Shown piece by piece: positions 41,259 through 53,091 of a stretch of DNA of 64,000 nt (within the stretch, counting starts at the first letter, position 1; every line of letters starts with the position of its first letter). The stretch lies in assembly GCF_026343125.1 (NCBI RefSeq), contig NZ_JAPEMB010000001.1, positions 3,098,501 through 3,162,500 on the forward strand, read 5' to 3'. A program made the position numbers and the translations under genes. The stretch comes from Streptomyces sp. NBC_00094. Its GTDB lineage: Bacteria; Actinomycetota; Actinomycetes; Streptomycetales; Streptomycetaceae. Below the pieces are notes generated by a model. The model searched no databases. It saw only the letters and a list, made by a program, of their open reading frames with translations, and had not been told where the DNA came from.

Positions 41259-41915
41259 CTACACCAACCCCTCCGCCACGGCCACCGCCTCCGCCAGCGA
41301 GTCGACCACCGGCACCCCCACCCGCTCCAGCGACGCCCGGCTGTGCGACCCCCCGGTGTACAGCACCGCCCGCGCACCGACGTGCGCCGCCGCCACCGCG
41401 TCGTCCGCCGCGTCACCGATGACGACCACCCGGTCCGCCGGGACACGGAGCGCCTCCAGGTGCCGCACCATGTGCCCGGACTTCCCGTCCGTCGAGTCGC
41501 CGACGCGCCCGTCCATCCGGACGAAACGCTCGGCGATCCCGTGGCGCCGCACGAGCGGTATCAGGTCCGCGTGCGGCGCGAGCGACAGTAGCGACTGAGT
41601 GAATCCGGAGTCCTGTCGCGCCGCGAGCAGCTCGGCCGCGCCAAGCGTGAGCCCGCACTCCTCCGCCCGCACCCAGTAGTGCCGGTGGAAGGCGCCGTCC
41701 ATGACGGTCCACTCCTCGTCGGTGGGCAGCCGCCCCATGAGCCGTTCGTAGAACTTCGGCACAGGCACCGTGTACAGCTCGCGGTACTGCTCCAGCGTGA
41801 TCGACGCGAGCCCGAGCTCGGCGAAGGCCGCGTTCGTCGCCCCGATCACCGCGCCGGTGTCGTCGAGCAGTGTGCCGTTCCAGTCCCAGACCAGATGCTT
41901 ACCGTGCTTCCCCAT
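41259..41915 (-). CDS. HAD-family phosphatase (phosphoglycolate-phosphatase-like)
   Basis: This 218-residue HAD hydrolase has motif I DWNGTLLDD (nucleophile Asp near the N-terminus), a helical cap (about 20-85), and motif III/IV at DGKSGHMVRHLEALRVPADR and VVVIGDAADDAVAAAHVGAR. Sequence style is that of Gph/PpaX-like enzymes that hydrolyse small phosphate esters. The ATG at 41915 gives MGKHGKHLVWDWNGTLL; the longer frame adds 13 unrelated residues. It is followed on the same strand by no gene, and its upstream neighbour is the DUF6912-like gene 88 bases away. The substrate is unknown. Confidence 0.87.
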   Translation of the reverse strand: MGKHGKHLVWDWNGTLLDDTGAVIGATNAAFAELGLASITLEQYRELYTVPVPKFYERLMGRLPTDEEWTVMDGAFHRHYWVRAEECGLTLGAAELLAARQDSGFTQSLLSLAPHADLIPLVRRHGIAERFVRMDGRVGDSTDGKSGHMVRHLEALRVPADRVVVIGDAADDAVAAAHVGARAVLYTGGSHSRASLERVGVPVVDSLAEAVAVAEGLV

Positions 41916-42003
41916 GGAAAAACGGTACCGGCCACCTGCGACAACGGACCCCACCGGGCCCGGACAGCGTCCGATCAGGTCCGCCGGCCAGGTCCCCCAA
42001 CCG

Positions 42004-42510
42004 CTACCCCAGCAGCCCGGGAATCTCCTGCACCCCGAACCACAGCAGCTCGTGGTCCTCGGCCCCGTCCACCACGAACCGCGCGTCGTCGTCGCCCTGG
42101 TCCGCCGCCCCGAGCGCGGCCGCCGCGGCCGTCACGTCCGCCTCGGCGTCGTCCGCGTCGGCGTGCACCGCCGCCGCCTTGGCCAGCGGCACGGATCCGG
42201 CGATCCGGACCTCGCCGATCGAACCCGCGTCGAGCCCCCGGTCGGGGTCGACGGAGGCGTCCTTGTCGGCGACGTCGACGGCGACGACGACCCGGCGCCG
42301 GGGCGCCTGGGGGTCGCCGGCGAGCAGCCGCAGGGAGGCGGAGGCGGCGCGGTTGAGCGCCGCGTACTCCAGTTCCTCGATGTCGTCGGAGACGTACCAC
42401 TCGCGCAGCGCGGGGGTGACGGCGTAGGCGGTCAGCGGGCCGGGGGCCAGTTCGCCCGCCTTGTGCGCCTGTGCGAGACCGGGGAGGGTCAGGGGGACGT
42501 ACACGCGCAT
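42004..42510 (-). CDS. Conserved actinobacterial hypothetical protein (DUF6912-like)
   Basis: This 168-residue protein is of a family found near secA in actinomycetes. It begins MRVYVPLTLPGLAQAHKAGE and contains YAVTPALREWYVSDDIEELE, then an acidic Asp/Ala-rich central section and the C-terminal DHELLWFGVQEIPGLLG. No catalytic motif or membrane segment is visible. The ATG at 42510 has a normal start. It is in the same direction as the HAD phosphatase. I cannot assign a function. Confidence 0.7.
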   Translation of the reverse strand: MRVYVPLTLPGLAQAHKAGELAPGPLTAYAVTPALREWYVSDDIEELEYAALNRAASASLRLLAGDPQAPRRRVVVAVDVADKDASVDPDRGLDAGSIGEVRIAGSVPLAKAAAVHADADDAEADVTAAAAALGAADQGDDDARFVVDGAEDHELLWFGVQEIPGLLG

Positions 42511-42784
42511 GGCTGGCCGCTTTCGTAGACGGAGAGGCCCTCAGGATACGTGCGGAGTCCCCCTTCGGGGTGGCGGGCCGAACGCGCCGTCTGTCCACCA
42601 CCGGCCCGCCCGGGCAAGGCCCCGAAGAGCCGATTTCCCCCCGCGTCACCCTGATAGGTGATTCCGCCGCGGGACCACCCCGAGGCCGCGGACTCCTTGC
42701 GGGAGCTCGGAGCCCACCCGTACAAGATCCCCAACGGAAGTTACCGACTGGTATCAATCGGTTACGCAACGACAGGGGCTCGCC

Positions 42785-43272
42785 ATGAACAGTCACCCGA
42801 CCGCCACCCAGACGCCGCACCCCGCCGCCGCCACCCGCCCGCGCACCCCGCGCCCCCGCACCGCCCCCGGCGGCCCCGCCGGCACTCACCCTCGCGGTGC
42901 GGCGGGCACCCACCCCCGCACGTCGCCCCGCGCGCTCCCCCGCACACCGTCTTCGCGGAGCGCCTGCTCGCCGTGCTCAGCGGGGAGCGGCCGGTCCACT
43001 GGATGCTCGGCCACACCGTCGGCGAGGCGTACGAGCAGCTCGTCCTGCTGGCCCCGACGACACCCCTGCGGTCGCTCGGCCCCCGCCCCGTCCTGCGCCG
43101 CTGCTCCGTCCAGCTGGACCCGCACCGCACGGTCATGGAGGCGTTCGCGAGCATCGCCACCGGCCACCGCGTACGCGCGATGGCGTTCCGCCTGGAGCGT
43201 GGCGCCGACCAGCGCTGGCGCTGCGCCGCCGTCGAGCTCGACGGTCTCGACGTGGCCGCCCGGCACCCATGA
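42785..43272 (+). pseudogene. Rv3235-family protein, apparent frameshift
   Basis: The conserved C-terminal part (FAERLLAVLSGERPVHWMLG through DQRWRCAAVELDGLDVAARH, about 42950-43272) lies in a frame with no start codon. A good ATG with AGGGG ribosome site at 42785 (MNSHPTATQTPHPAAATRPR) is in another frame. Homologues have a similar His/Pro/Thr-rich head followed directly by this domain, so a one- or two-base indel between about 42850 and 42950 has split the gene. Rv3235-family genes sit beside secA in actinobacteria and have no known function. A sequencing error is equally possible; then the gene would be intact. Confidence 0.65.
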
Positions 43273-43352
43273 CGAAGGGGCCGGCGCCCCATCGGGCACC
43301 GACCCCTCCCCATCACGGCGTCACGACCTCACAAGGCCACGACCACACGACG

Positions 43353-46160
<2,808 letters not shown>

Positions 46161-46399
46161 TGAGGCTGGTCTCCTTGCCGGTCGGGCCTGGCACTGGGTC
46201 TTGTGATGGACGCGAGCGCGGGCACGGCAGGTGGTCCCCACCGCAACGGCCATCGTAAGCGAGACCGCCCTCGCGACGGGAGGCCCGCAGTGCCCGAGCC
46301 GCACGGCCTCCCTCAAAGAGAACGCCCGAGGTGGGCGGAAGGTGCCGCCCCACCCGAAAAGTGTTCGCTTCCGCTCCGGTCGCTCACCACAATCCAGAC

Positions 46400-46987
46400 A
46401 TGGAGCCGATCACCCTCACCACCGACCGTCTGCGTCTGCGGAACTTCGTTCCCGGCGACCTGGACGCGGTGTACGAAATCTGTCAGGACCCGGACATCCG
46501 GCGCTGGACCGTGGTCCCGGACCCCTACACCCGGCAGGACGCCGAGTTCTTCCTGAACCGACTGGTGCCCGACGGCTGGCGCGAGGACGCGGAGTACACC
46601 TTCGCCGTCGAGCCGGTGTCCGGCGGCCCGCTGCTCGCGGCGATCACGCTGATCAGCCGCGGCTCGGGCGTCTGGGAGGTCGGCTACTGGCTGAGCGAGG
46701 AGCATCGGGGCCTCGGGTACATGACGGAGACCGTCCGCGCCCTGGCCCACTGGGCGTTCACGGGCCTGGGCTGCACCCGCCTCGTCTGGCGGGCCGAGCT
46801 CGGCAACGCCGGGTCGCGCGCGGTGGCCGAGCGCGTCGGTTTCGCCGTGGAGGGCGTCCAGCGGGCCGGCCTCGTCAACAAGGGCACGCTCCGGGACTGC
46901 TGGATCGGCGCCCTGCTGCCCTCCGACTTCGGCCTGCCGAGCCCGTTGCCGTACCTCCCCGCCCGCGATCAGCCCGCCCAGACCTGA
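46400..46987 (+). CDS. GNAT N-acetyltransferase (RimJ/RimL-like)
   Basis: This 195-residue protein begins [20 protein letters not shown], a typical RimJ/RimL start. The acetyl-CoA loop is [20 protein letters not shown] (R-G-x-G-Y), and [20 protein letters not shown] followed by [20 protein letters not shown] are the C-terminal family motifs. It may acetylate a protein N-terminus or a small molecule. It is the second such enzyme in the window (the other at 4913-5482); similarity between them is family-level only. The ATG at 46400 is chosen because the family start matches. It is not linked to a recognisable pathway. Confidence 0.87.
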   Translation: MEPITLTTDRLRLRNFVPGDLDAVYEICQDPDIRRWTVVPDPYTRQDAEFFLNRLVPDGWREDAEYTFAVEPVSGGPLLAAITLISRGSGVWEVGYWLSEEHRGLGYMTETVRALAHWAFTGLGCTRLVWRAELGNAGSRAVAERVGFAVEGVQRAGLVNKGTLRDCWIGALLPSDFGLPSPLPYLPARDQPAQT

Positions 46988-47017
46988 CTGTCGGTGCCGG
47001 GCTCTAGGGTGCGGTGC

Positions 47018-48214
47018 ATGACGACTGCGCCGCACCCCGCCGCCGAACTGTCCGCCGACGAAGCCCGCAGGATCGCGCTGCGCGCCCAGGGGTTCCTGGG
47101 CGCCCCCGACCGCAGGTCCGGGGTCCGCGGGGTGCTGCGCGCTCTCGGTCAGGTCCAGCTCGACACGATCTCCGTACTGGCCCGCTCGCACGAGCTCATT
47201 CCGTACGCGCGCCTGGGCGCCGTGGGCCGTACGACGGTCGAGGACGCCTACTGGACCCCCGCCCCCACCGGCCCGGCCCCGGCCCGGCCCCACGCCTTCG
47301 AGTACTGGTCGCACGCGGCCTGCGTCCTGCCGATCGAGGAGTGGCCCCACTTCGCCTTCCGCCGCCGCGCCTACCGCGACCGCCCGCACTGGCATCACGA
47401 CCTGCCGGCCGGCGCGTACGACAAGGTGATCGACCAGCTGCGGGCCGAGGGCCCGCGGACGGCGACCGAGCTGGGCGGCGCGAAGAACAAGGGCGAGTGG
47501 TGGGACTGGTCCGACGGGAAGGTCGCCGTCGAGCGTGCGCTGATGTACGGCGAGGTGGTGGTGGTCGAGCGGCGCGGCTGGAAGCGGGTGTACGACCTGG
47601 CGGAGCGGGCGATCCCGCAGGCGCTGCTCCACGACGAGCTGGACGACGCCGAGTGCGTGCGCCGACTGGTGCGGCAGGCGGGCGAGGCGCTGGGCGTGGG
47701 CACGCGCGCGGACATCGCCGACTACCACCGCATCAAGGGCGAGCAGTTCGACGCGGTGGTCGAGGCCTCGGGGCTCGTGCCGGTCACGGTGGCGGGCTGG
47801 GGGAAGCCCGCGTGGGCGGACCCGGCGGCGCTGGCCTCCGAGCCGCGCGGCCGGCACCGGACGACGCTGCTCTCGCCGTTCGACTCGTTGATCTGGGAGC
47901 GGGCGCGCACGGAGCGGATCTTCGGCTTCACGCACCGCCTGGAAGCGTACGTGCCGAAGCAGAAGCGGGTGCACGGCTACTTCGCGATGCCGGTCCTCGC
48001 CGGGGGCCGTCTGGTCGGCCGAGTGGACCCGGCGCGCGAAGGCGGCACGCTGGTCGCCCGGCAGATCACGCTGGACGGCCCCAAGGCCGTCCCGGCGGTG
48101 GCGCAGGCACTGCGCGAGGCGGCCGAATGGGTCGGCTGCGACGCGGTGTCCGTGGTCCCGGAGCGCGTGAACCACCCCGAACTGGCCCCGGAGCTCGTAC
48201 GAGCCCTGAGCTGA
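47018..48214 (+). CDS. YcaQ/AlkX-like winged-helix DNA glycosylase
   Basis: This 398-residue protein belongs to the HTH_42 (DUF1006/YcaQ) family: three winged-helix domains. ALGQVQLDTISVLARSHELI holds the catalytic Q-x-D-type motif of AlkX/YcaQ. AAWADPAAL-like and LLSPFDSLIWERARTERIFG segments are conserved, and RVHGYFAMPVLAGGRLVGRV is a C-terminal core. AlkX/YcaQ enzymes unhook DNA interstrand crosslinks and remove N7-alkylated bases; the paralogous AlkZ-type proteins protect producers of alkylating antibiotics. The ATG at 47018 follows the family start. No antibiotic cluster is adjacent, so a housekeeping repair role is more likely. Confidence 0.85.
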   Translation: MTTAPHPAAELSADEARRIALRAQGFLGAPDRRSGVRGVLRALGQVQLDTISVLARSHELIPYARLGAVGRTTVEDAYWTPAPTGPAPARPHAFEYWSHAACVLPIEEWPHFAFRRRAYRDRPHWHHDLPAGAYDKVIDQLRAEGPRTATELGGAKNKGEWWDWSDGKVAVERALMYGEVVVVERRGWKRVYDLAERAIPQALLHDELDDAECVRRLVRQAGEALGVGTRADIADYHRIKGEQFDAVVEASGLVPVTVAGWGKPAWADPAALASEPRGRHRTTLLSPFDSLIWERARTERIFGFTHRLEAYVPKQKRVHGYFAMPVLAGGRLVGRVDPAREGGTLVARQITLDGPKAVPAVAQALREAAEWVGCDAVSVVPERVNHPELAPELVRALS

Positions 48215-48221
48215 GCCGCCG

Positions 48222-48301
48222 CCCTGCCTGCCTGCCTGCCTGCCGATCTGCTGACCTACCGGGCTACCGGGCTGCCGGGCTGCCGGGCTGCCGGGCTGCC
48301 G
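48222..48301. repeat. TGCC and GGGCTGCC tandem repeats
   Basis: Five GCCT-type 4-base units (48224-48244) are followed by five GGGCTGCC/GGGCTACC 8-base units (about 48260-48301) in the 89-base gap between convergent genes. No gene or clear terminator is visible. Confidence 0.7.
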
Positions 48302-48303
48302 AC

Positions 48304-49071
48304 CTACCGGATCTCCAAGATCTTCTCCCGCATCGCGTAGACCACGGCCTCCATGCGGGAGTGGAGCTGGAGCTTCTCCAGGATGTTCCGGACGTGGTTC
48401 TTCACCGTGTTCTCGGAGATGAACAGCTCCTTGGCGATGTCCCGGTTGTTCATCCCGGTCGCGACGAGCTTGAGGACCTCCAGCTCACGGTCCGTCAGCC
48501 GGGGCGCGGGCACGAGCCTGCGCTCGTCGGTGCGCTGGATCATCGACTTGAACTCGGTGAGGAGTTTGGACGCCATCGACGGGCTGATCTGCGACTGCCC
48601 GTCGGCGACCGCGCGGATCGCCGTGGCGACCTCGTCGGTGGAGATCTCCTTCAGGAGGTAGCCGGTCGCCCCGGCCTTGATCGCGTCGTAGAGGTCGGCC
48701 TCCTCGTCGCTGATCGTCAACATGATGATCTTCGCGCTGGGGGCCACCTCCTTGATGGAGGTGCACGCCTCGATGCCGCCGCGCCGGGGCATCCGTACGT
48801 CCATCAGAACGATGTCGGGCAGCAGGTCGGCGGCCTTGTCGACGGCCTCTGCGCCGTCGCCGGCCTCGCCCACGACCTGGATGTCCTCCTCCTGGGCCAG
48901 GACGATCTCCAGGCCACGACGGAAGAGGGCGTGGTCGTCCACGACGAGGACCCGGATCGGCTCCTTGCGGTAGGCCTCGCTGTCCGAATCCGATCCCTCC
49001 GGAGCCCTCTCCGAAGTCACCGCGCCATAGGACTCACGGCCGCTGAGCACCGGCCCGAAGCTGTCCGCCAT
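48304..49071 (-). CDS. Orphan NarL/FixJ-type response regulator
   Basis: This 255-residue protein starts ATG 49071 with GGAGGAACG immediately upstream. The receiver domain (about 35-155) has acidic pocket VLVVDDHALF, phospho-acceptor D in IVLMDVRMPRRGG and Lys in YLLKEIST. The C-terminal LuxR-type HTH is LTDRELEVLKLVATGMNNRD, ending TVKNHVRNILEKLQLHSRME. No histidine kinase gene is adjacent, so it is an orphan. The syntenic S. coelicolor gene (SCO3008 from memory) has been studied as an orphan regulator affecting antibiotic production and development; I do not assign that symbol here. Confidence 0.9.
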   Translation of the reverse strand: MADSFGPVLSGRESYGAVTSERAPEGSDSDSEAYRKEPIRVLVVDDHALFRRGLEIVLAQEEDIQVVGEAGDGAEAVDKAADLLPDIVLMDVRMPRRGGIEACTSIKEVAPSAKIIMLTISDEEADLYDAIKAGATGYLLKEISTDEVATAIRAVADGQSQISPSMASKLLTEFKSMIQRTDERRLVPAPRLTDRELEVLKLVATGMNNRDIAKELFISENTVKNHVRNILEKLQLHSRMEAVVYAMREKILEIR

Positions 49072-49203
49072 CGTTCCTCCCCCTGAAGGCCGTGGCCTGA
49101 ATTCGTTTCCGGTCCTCCAACCACTGCCCCAAGAGCACCGGTTGGCGTGCACGACATGCTTTCATGCCCCGGCGCCGCGCGGGGTTACCTGTGGGCGCAC
49201 GAG

Positions 49204-49241
49204 GGTGCCCCTGGGGGCGCGAACCGCGCTCCAGGGGCACC
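49204..49241 (-). terminator. hpf terminator
   Basis: GGTGCCCCTGG (49204-49214) pairs perfectly with CCAGGGGCACC (49231-49241). It lies about 45 bases after the hpf stop on the minus strand, upstream of the response-regulator gene. Confidence 0.75.
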
Positions 49242-49286
49242 GCGAGGGACACCTGAGGTGTGTGTGGATGGTGCGGTGGCGGCTAG

Positions 49287-49967
49287 TCAGCCGCCGAGCG
49301 CACCGCCGGCGCCGCCGCCCTCTGCGAGCGGGTCGCTCTCCAGGTGGATGACGCCGTAGTCGTACGCGTGTCGCCGGTAGACGACACTCGGCTGCTTGTT
49401 GTCGGAGTCGACGAAGAGGTAGAAGTCGTGGCCGACCAGCTCCATCTCGTAGAGCGCCTGGTCGAGCGTCATCGGGGCGGCCCGGTGGGTCTTCTCGCGC
49501 ACCACCAGCGGGCCGTCGCCCTGGACCTCGATCGAGCCCATCATCGTGGTGGGCACCTTGTCGGCCTCGTCGGCGACCAGCTGGCCGTCTCCGTTGAGCT
49601 GGGCGGCGCCGGGCACCACGTCCCCGACCTCCGCCGCCGACAGCCTGCCGTTGCCACGGCGGGTGTACCGCTTGTCGTGCTGCTTCCGCAGCCGGGCCTC
49701 CAGCTTGTCACTGGCGAGGTCCAGGGCTGCGTAGGCGTCGCCTGCCGCCGCTTCCGCCCGGATCACCGGACCTCGGGAGTGGAGGGTGATCTCCACGCGG
49801 TCCGACCGGTCGGCCTGGCGCGGATTGTGCTCCTTGGACACCTCGACGTCGAGGCTGATCACCTTGCCGTCGAGCTTCTGGATCTTCTCCAGCTTCAGCT
49901 TCTCGGCCACGTGCTTGCGGAACCGCTCGGGCACCTCGGTCTTGCGGCCCTTGACGACGATGTCCAC
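49287..49967 (-). CDS. hpf: Long-form ribosome hibernation promoting factor
   Basis: This 226-residue protein starts at GTG 49967 with GGAG about 8 bases upstream; the longer ATG frame (50030) is possible. The N-terminal HPF/RaiA domain (IVVKGRKTEVPERFRKHVAE, KDGVISLDVEVSKEHN region) binds the 30S decoding site. The C-terminal dimerisation domain (about 165-226, MTLDQALYEMELVGHDFYLF, YGVIHLESDPLAEGG) joins two ribosomes into a 100S particle, as in long HPF. The linker is Gly/Asp-rich. It inactivates ribosomes in stationary or stress conditions. Two TCGACAAGA repeats lie about 120-150 bases upstream. Confidence 0.94.
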   Translation of the reverse strand: MDIVVKGRKTEVPERFRKHVAEKLKLEKIQKLDGKVISLDVEVSKEHNPRQADRSDRVEITLHSRGPVIRAEAAAGDAYAALDLASDKLEARLRKQHDKRYTRRGNGRLSAAEVGDVVPGAAQLNGDGQLVADEADKVPTTMMGSIEVQGDGPLVVREKTHRAAPMTLDQALYEMELVGHDFYLFVDSDNKQPSVVYRRHAYDYGVIHLESDPLAEGGGAGGALGG

Positions 49968-50087
49968 GCAGAACTCCGTTCCCGGATCGCCCTGGTCGGC
50001 TCCTTGGCCGCCGGGCATCTCCCTTTGCACCAGACTCCGGTGGTTACCGGAGCTCGGACTTGGCGACTTTTACCTCCTCCTCCCCAG

Positions 50088-50116
50088 TCGACAAGATCCC
50101 CACCCCATCGACAAGA
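50088..50116 (-). promoter_or_regulatory. Direct repeat upstream of hpf
   Basis: TCGACAAGA occurs at 50088-50096 and 50108-50116, starts exactly 20 bases apart (two helical turns), about 120-150 bases before the hpf GTG. On the minus strand this is TCTTGTCGA twice. It could bind a dimeric regulator or contain promoter -35 elements. The unit also resembles the end of the 164-bp palindromic element. Confidence 0.35.
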
Positions 50117-50261
50117 GGTTAATTCGCCCTGAACTCCTGTCCTGTAGGCGCAACCATGTATTCGGTGAGGCAGTGGCGTTCGCCATTCCTCACAACCGAA
50201 CATAGCCCCTTCGGACGGGTGTCGGCACCCGGTAACGAGACTTACCTCCGTTCGGGTGCTT

Positions 50262-51077
50262 TCACCTCTCACCACCTGCAACGATCCAAGTTCCTGGCGA
50301 GTTCCGGTTTATTTCGAACGAGGCGGGAGAGGATGCGATCACAGCCGCCTGCCGCTGTTCGAATCCATGCTGCGCAGAAGTCCCCGCAGCCCTCCCCGCC
50401 ATTCCCTGCGGTAATCCGGGAATGAACGGAAGATGGACGTCTCCGAGCGCACGCGCCGCCTCCGCGAGCGAAGCGCCCGTGGTCATCAGGTCGTCCACGA
50501 GAACCACCTTTCCGGCCTCGACGAGCCGCGCACCGCCCGGCACCAACTCCAGCGCCCCGGAGAGGTTCGCCAGCCGCCCGCGCGCCCCGAGACCCGCCTG
50601 GTCCGCCACGTACCGCCGCTGGCGCAGTACGGGCACGACCCGGGCCGCCCGGCCCTCGCCCCGTAGCCGGGCGGCCGCGGCCAGCGCGATCCGTCGTGTC
50701 GGGTCGTGGCCACGCGCCCGTACGGAGCGCCGTGAGGACGGCACCGGTACCAGGAGCAGCGGGGGAGAGCCGAGGCCCGTGGCGGGCCCGGCAGCGGCCG
50801 CCACGGCGGCGGCCAGCGCACCGCCCAGAGGCCCGGCCAAGGCCAGCGCCCCCCGCTCCTTGTGAGCGAGAAGAAGCTCCCGTACGGCGTCGGCGTACGG
50901 CGCGACGGCATGGACCACCGGCAACCCCTCGGGCTCCGGGTCCGGCCGCACCCTGCGCGGCCCCGTCCCCGTCAGCGCGCCCGCGCACACCGGACACAGG
51001 ACGGTGCGCGGCCCGCCGCAGCCTCCGCAGGCGACCGGCAGCACCAGCCCGGCGATCTCGCGCCACCACCCCCGCAT
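50262..51077 (-). CDS. ComF-family amidophosphoribosyltransferase-like protein
   Basis: This 271-residue protein has an N-terminal zinc-ribbon-like Cys cluster (VACGGCGGPRTVLCPVCAGA). The phosphoribosyltransferase core has PRPP loop KVVLVDDLMTTGASLAEAAR (about 190-210), with VPVLRQRRYVADQAGLGARG before it. The C-terminus SPASFEINRN is typical of actinobacterial ComF. ComF proteins act in DNA uptake in competent bacteria; in Streptomyces the function is unknown, and a PRTase role is likely. The ATG at 51077 is preferred over the longer frame. It is downstream of lpqB in the same direction and ends 294 bases before hpf. Confidence 0.85.
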   Translation of the reverse strand: MRGWWREIAGLVLPVACGGCGGPRTVLCPVCAGALTGTGPRRVRPDPEPEGLPVVHAVAPYADAVRELLLAHKERGALALAGPLGGALAAAVAAAAGPATGLGSPPLLLVPVPSSRRSVRARGHDPTRRIALAAAARLRGEGRAARVVPVLRQRRYVADQAGLGARGRLANLSGALELVPGGARLVEAGKVVLVDDLMTTGASLAEAARALGDVHLPFIPGLPQGMAGRAAGTSAQHGFEQRQAAVIASSPASFEINRNSPGTWIVAGGER

Positions 51078-51225
51078 GACTCCACTGTGCGCGCTCCGGC
51101 CGCCGCCGACCACCCCTGTGGAAAACCCGTGGGGTCCCCCGGAACCACTCGGTCCCCAGGAACCCCACCGAACCCCGGAAGTACGTCAGGTGCGCCCCGA
51201 TTCCGGGGCGCCGACAGCGGCGCCG

Positions 51226-53091
51226 CTACCCGGGGTAGACGGGAGAGCCGCCGGTCTTGACCACCGGCTGCCAGTTCGTCCCCGGCGCCAGCCGGACGAT
51301 GCCGTCGTTCCCGGAGTCCGCCACCACCGGAGCCCCGTCGCCGTTCGGCGCGGCGACCGACGTCACCCCGTTCAGACCGGGAAGCACCGCACTCGCCGAG
51401 GTCGAGCCGTCCGTCTGGAGGTAGCGGATCTGCTGCACGCCGCCCGCCTCCTTGCCGACGACGACCAGCCGGCTCGGGCCCGCCCACGAGACGGCCGTGA
51501 CCGACTCCATCCGTGGCGCGGCGGGCTGCAGGTCGACGACCGACACCGTGGGCTCCGCCCCCGTCGTCTGCCGCTCGACCCGGCCGATCTGCAGTGTGGT
51601 GCGCTCCCCCTGCGTCACCAGCAGGGCGATCCGCACGCCGTCCGCCGAGACCCTCAGCGCCTCGACCCGGGTGTCGTCCGTCAGCCACGGCGTACGGACC
51701 TCGACGGGATCACCGGAGCCGTCGGGCACCATCCACAGGTGCGGCTCCGCGGGGTTGCGGTCGGCGACCCACAGGTCGCCCCGACCGTCCCAGCTCGGCG
51801 CGGACAGCCGGTCCGCGGGACGGGCCGCCTTGCTCGACAGCACGGCCGGCAGCGGGTCCTGCTCCGTCGTGATCGAGGAGACGAACAGGTCGCGCCCGTT
51901 CGTCCCGACCCCTGCGGCCCGGGTCTCGCCGCGGTCGACGGCGACCGACTGCAAAGGGGTGGTCCCCCGGCCGAACGGCCCGGGCACCTCGGCCGGCTCG
52001 TCGGTCTCCTCGCCCCCGACCTCCAGCTTCATCAGCTTGCCGTGCGCGTCGACGAAGTAAGGGTTCTCCTTCGGCACGGTGCCGTGGTCCGCCGCGAACT
52101 CGGCCGCCTGCCCCTTGCCCAGCCGGCACAGCGGATCTCCCGTCGACTTCAGGAGCTCGACCTGCTCGACGCGTACGGAGGTCAGATCGCCCAGCGTGAA
52201 GAGCAGCTGCGCCGCCATCCGCCGGCACGCCTCGCCCCCCGCCTGGTTCGCCTTGGCGTTGAGCGGCACCTTCAGCGTGGACTGGTCGTCCGTCGTCAGC
52301 GAGGTGACGCCCGCCTTCAGCTCCGTACCGGAGGGGAACTGCGAGTCGACGGCCGACTTCAGCCAGTTCGTCGGTCCTTCGAGCAGCGCCTTGACCGTCT
52401 GCGTCACCGGGTCCATCCGGGTGACCGGGTCCTGGCGCTGCCGGATGTAGACCGGGTCGGCGACGACCCGGTCCTCCCCGGAGGCGAAGTAGTACTTGTT
52501 GACCGACCGGTAGTTGCGCAGGAAGTCGGCCTCACCGAGCACCAGCCCCGAGGGCAGGCTGTCGATGCGCCACTCCTTGCTCTTGCCGTCCGCGGCGGTC
52601 TGCTGCACGACCCGGATCGACTGGACGTACGCGGCGGGGCTGACCGGCTGGTAGGCATGCCGGGCGTCCACCGTCGCGATCTTGCGGCCGGAGAGCGGGT
52701 AGATGCGGTCCTGGTCGTCCGGATCGGAATTGCGGTCGGACGGTTCGCGGTCGGGCGCGGTGGTGAGCACGGTGATGCTCTGCTCCGGCTTCCAGCTCTC
52801 CGCGGCCTGCTCCGTCAGATACTTGCGGGCGGTGGCGAAGCCGGGGTCATCACTGGTCATGGCCTCCAGGAAGCCGTCGACGATCTCGCCGGGGGCCGCG
52901 TTCTCGCGCGGGGCGACCGCGTAGACCCGCACCTGCGAGTCACCGGGGTTCTGCCCCTTCACCACCTGTACGTCGCCGCTGTCGGGCATCGTCGCGCACC
53001 CGGTCACGAGGAGCCCCCCGCACGCGGCCAGCACCACCGCGTGCCTGCTCCGGCCCCACCCCGCGCGTCCCTGTCGGGATTCAGCGCCCAC
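51226..53091 (-). CDS. lpqB: MtrAB-associated lipoprotein LpqB
   Basis: This 621-residue lipoprotein has lipobox LLVTGC (Cys about 32) after a hydrophobic segment (AVVLAACGGLLVTG). A GerMN domain (about 200-290; TVKALLEGPTNWLKSAVDSQ) is followed by a beta-propeller-like C-terminal domain (SVAVDRGETRAAGVGTNG onward). LpqB interacts with the sensor kinase MtrB in actinobacteria and affects septation and wall homeostasis. The start is GTG at 53091 inside the last 11 bases of mtrB, indicating co-translation. The gap to comF is 148 bases. Confidence 0.95.
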   Translation of the reverse strand: MGAESRQGRAGWGRSRHAVVLAACGGLLVTGCATMPDSGDVQVVKGQNPGDSQVRVYAVAPRENAAPGEIVDGFLEAMTSDDPGFATARKYLTEQAAESWKPEQSITVLTTAPDREPSDRNSDPDDQDRIYPLSGRKIATVDARHAYQPVSPAAYVQSIRVVQQTAADGKSKEWRIDSLPSGLVLGEADFLRNYRSVNKYYFASGEDRVVADPVYIRQRQDPVTRMDPVTQTVKALLEGPTNWLKSAVDSQFPSGTELKAGVTSLTTDDQSTLKVPLNAKANQAGGEACRRMAAQLLFTLGDLTSVRVEQVELLKSTGDPLCRLGKGQAAEFAADHGTVPKENPYFVDAHGKLMKLEVGGEETDEPAEVPGPFGRGTTPLQSVAVDRGETRAAGVGTNGRDLFVSSITTEQDPLPAVLSSKAARPADRLSAPSWDGRGDLWVADRNPAEPHLWMVPDGSGDPVEVRTPWLTDDTRVEALRVSADGVRIALLVTQGERTTLQIGRVERQTTGAEPTVSVVDLQPAAPRMESVTAVSWAGPSRLVVVGKEAGGVQQIRYLQTDGSTSASAVLPGLNGVTSVAAPNGDGAPVVADSGNDGIVRLAPGTNWQPVVKTGGSPVYPG

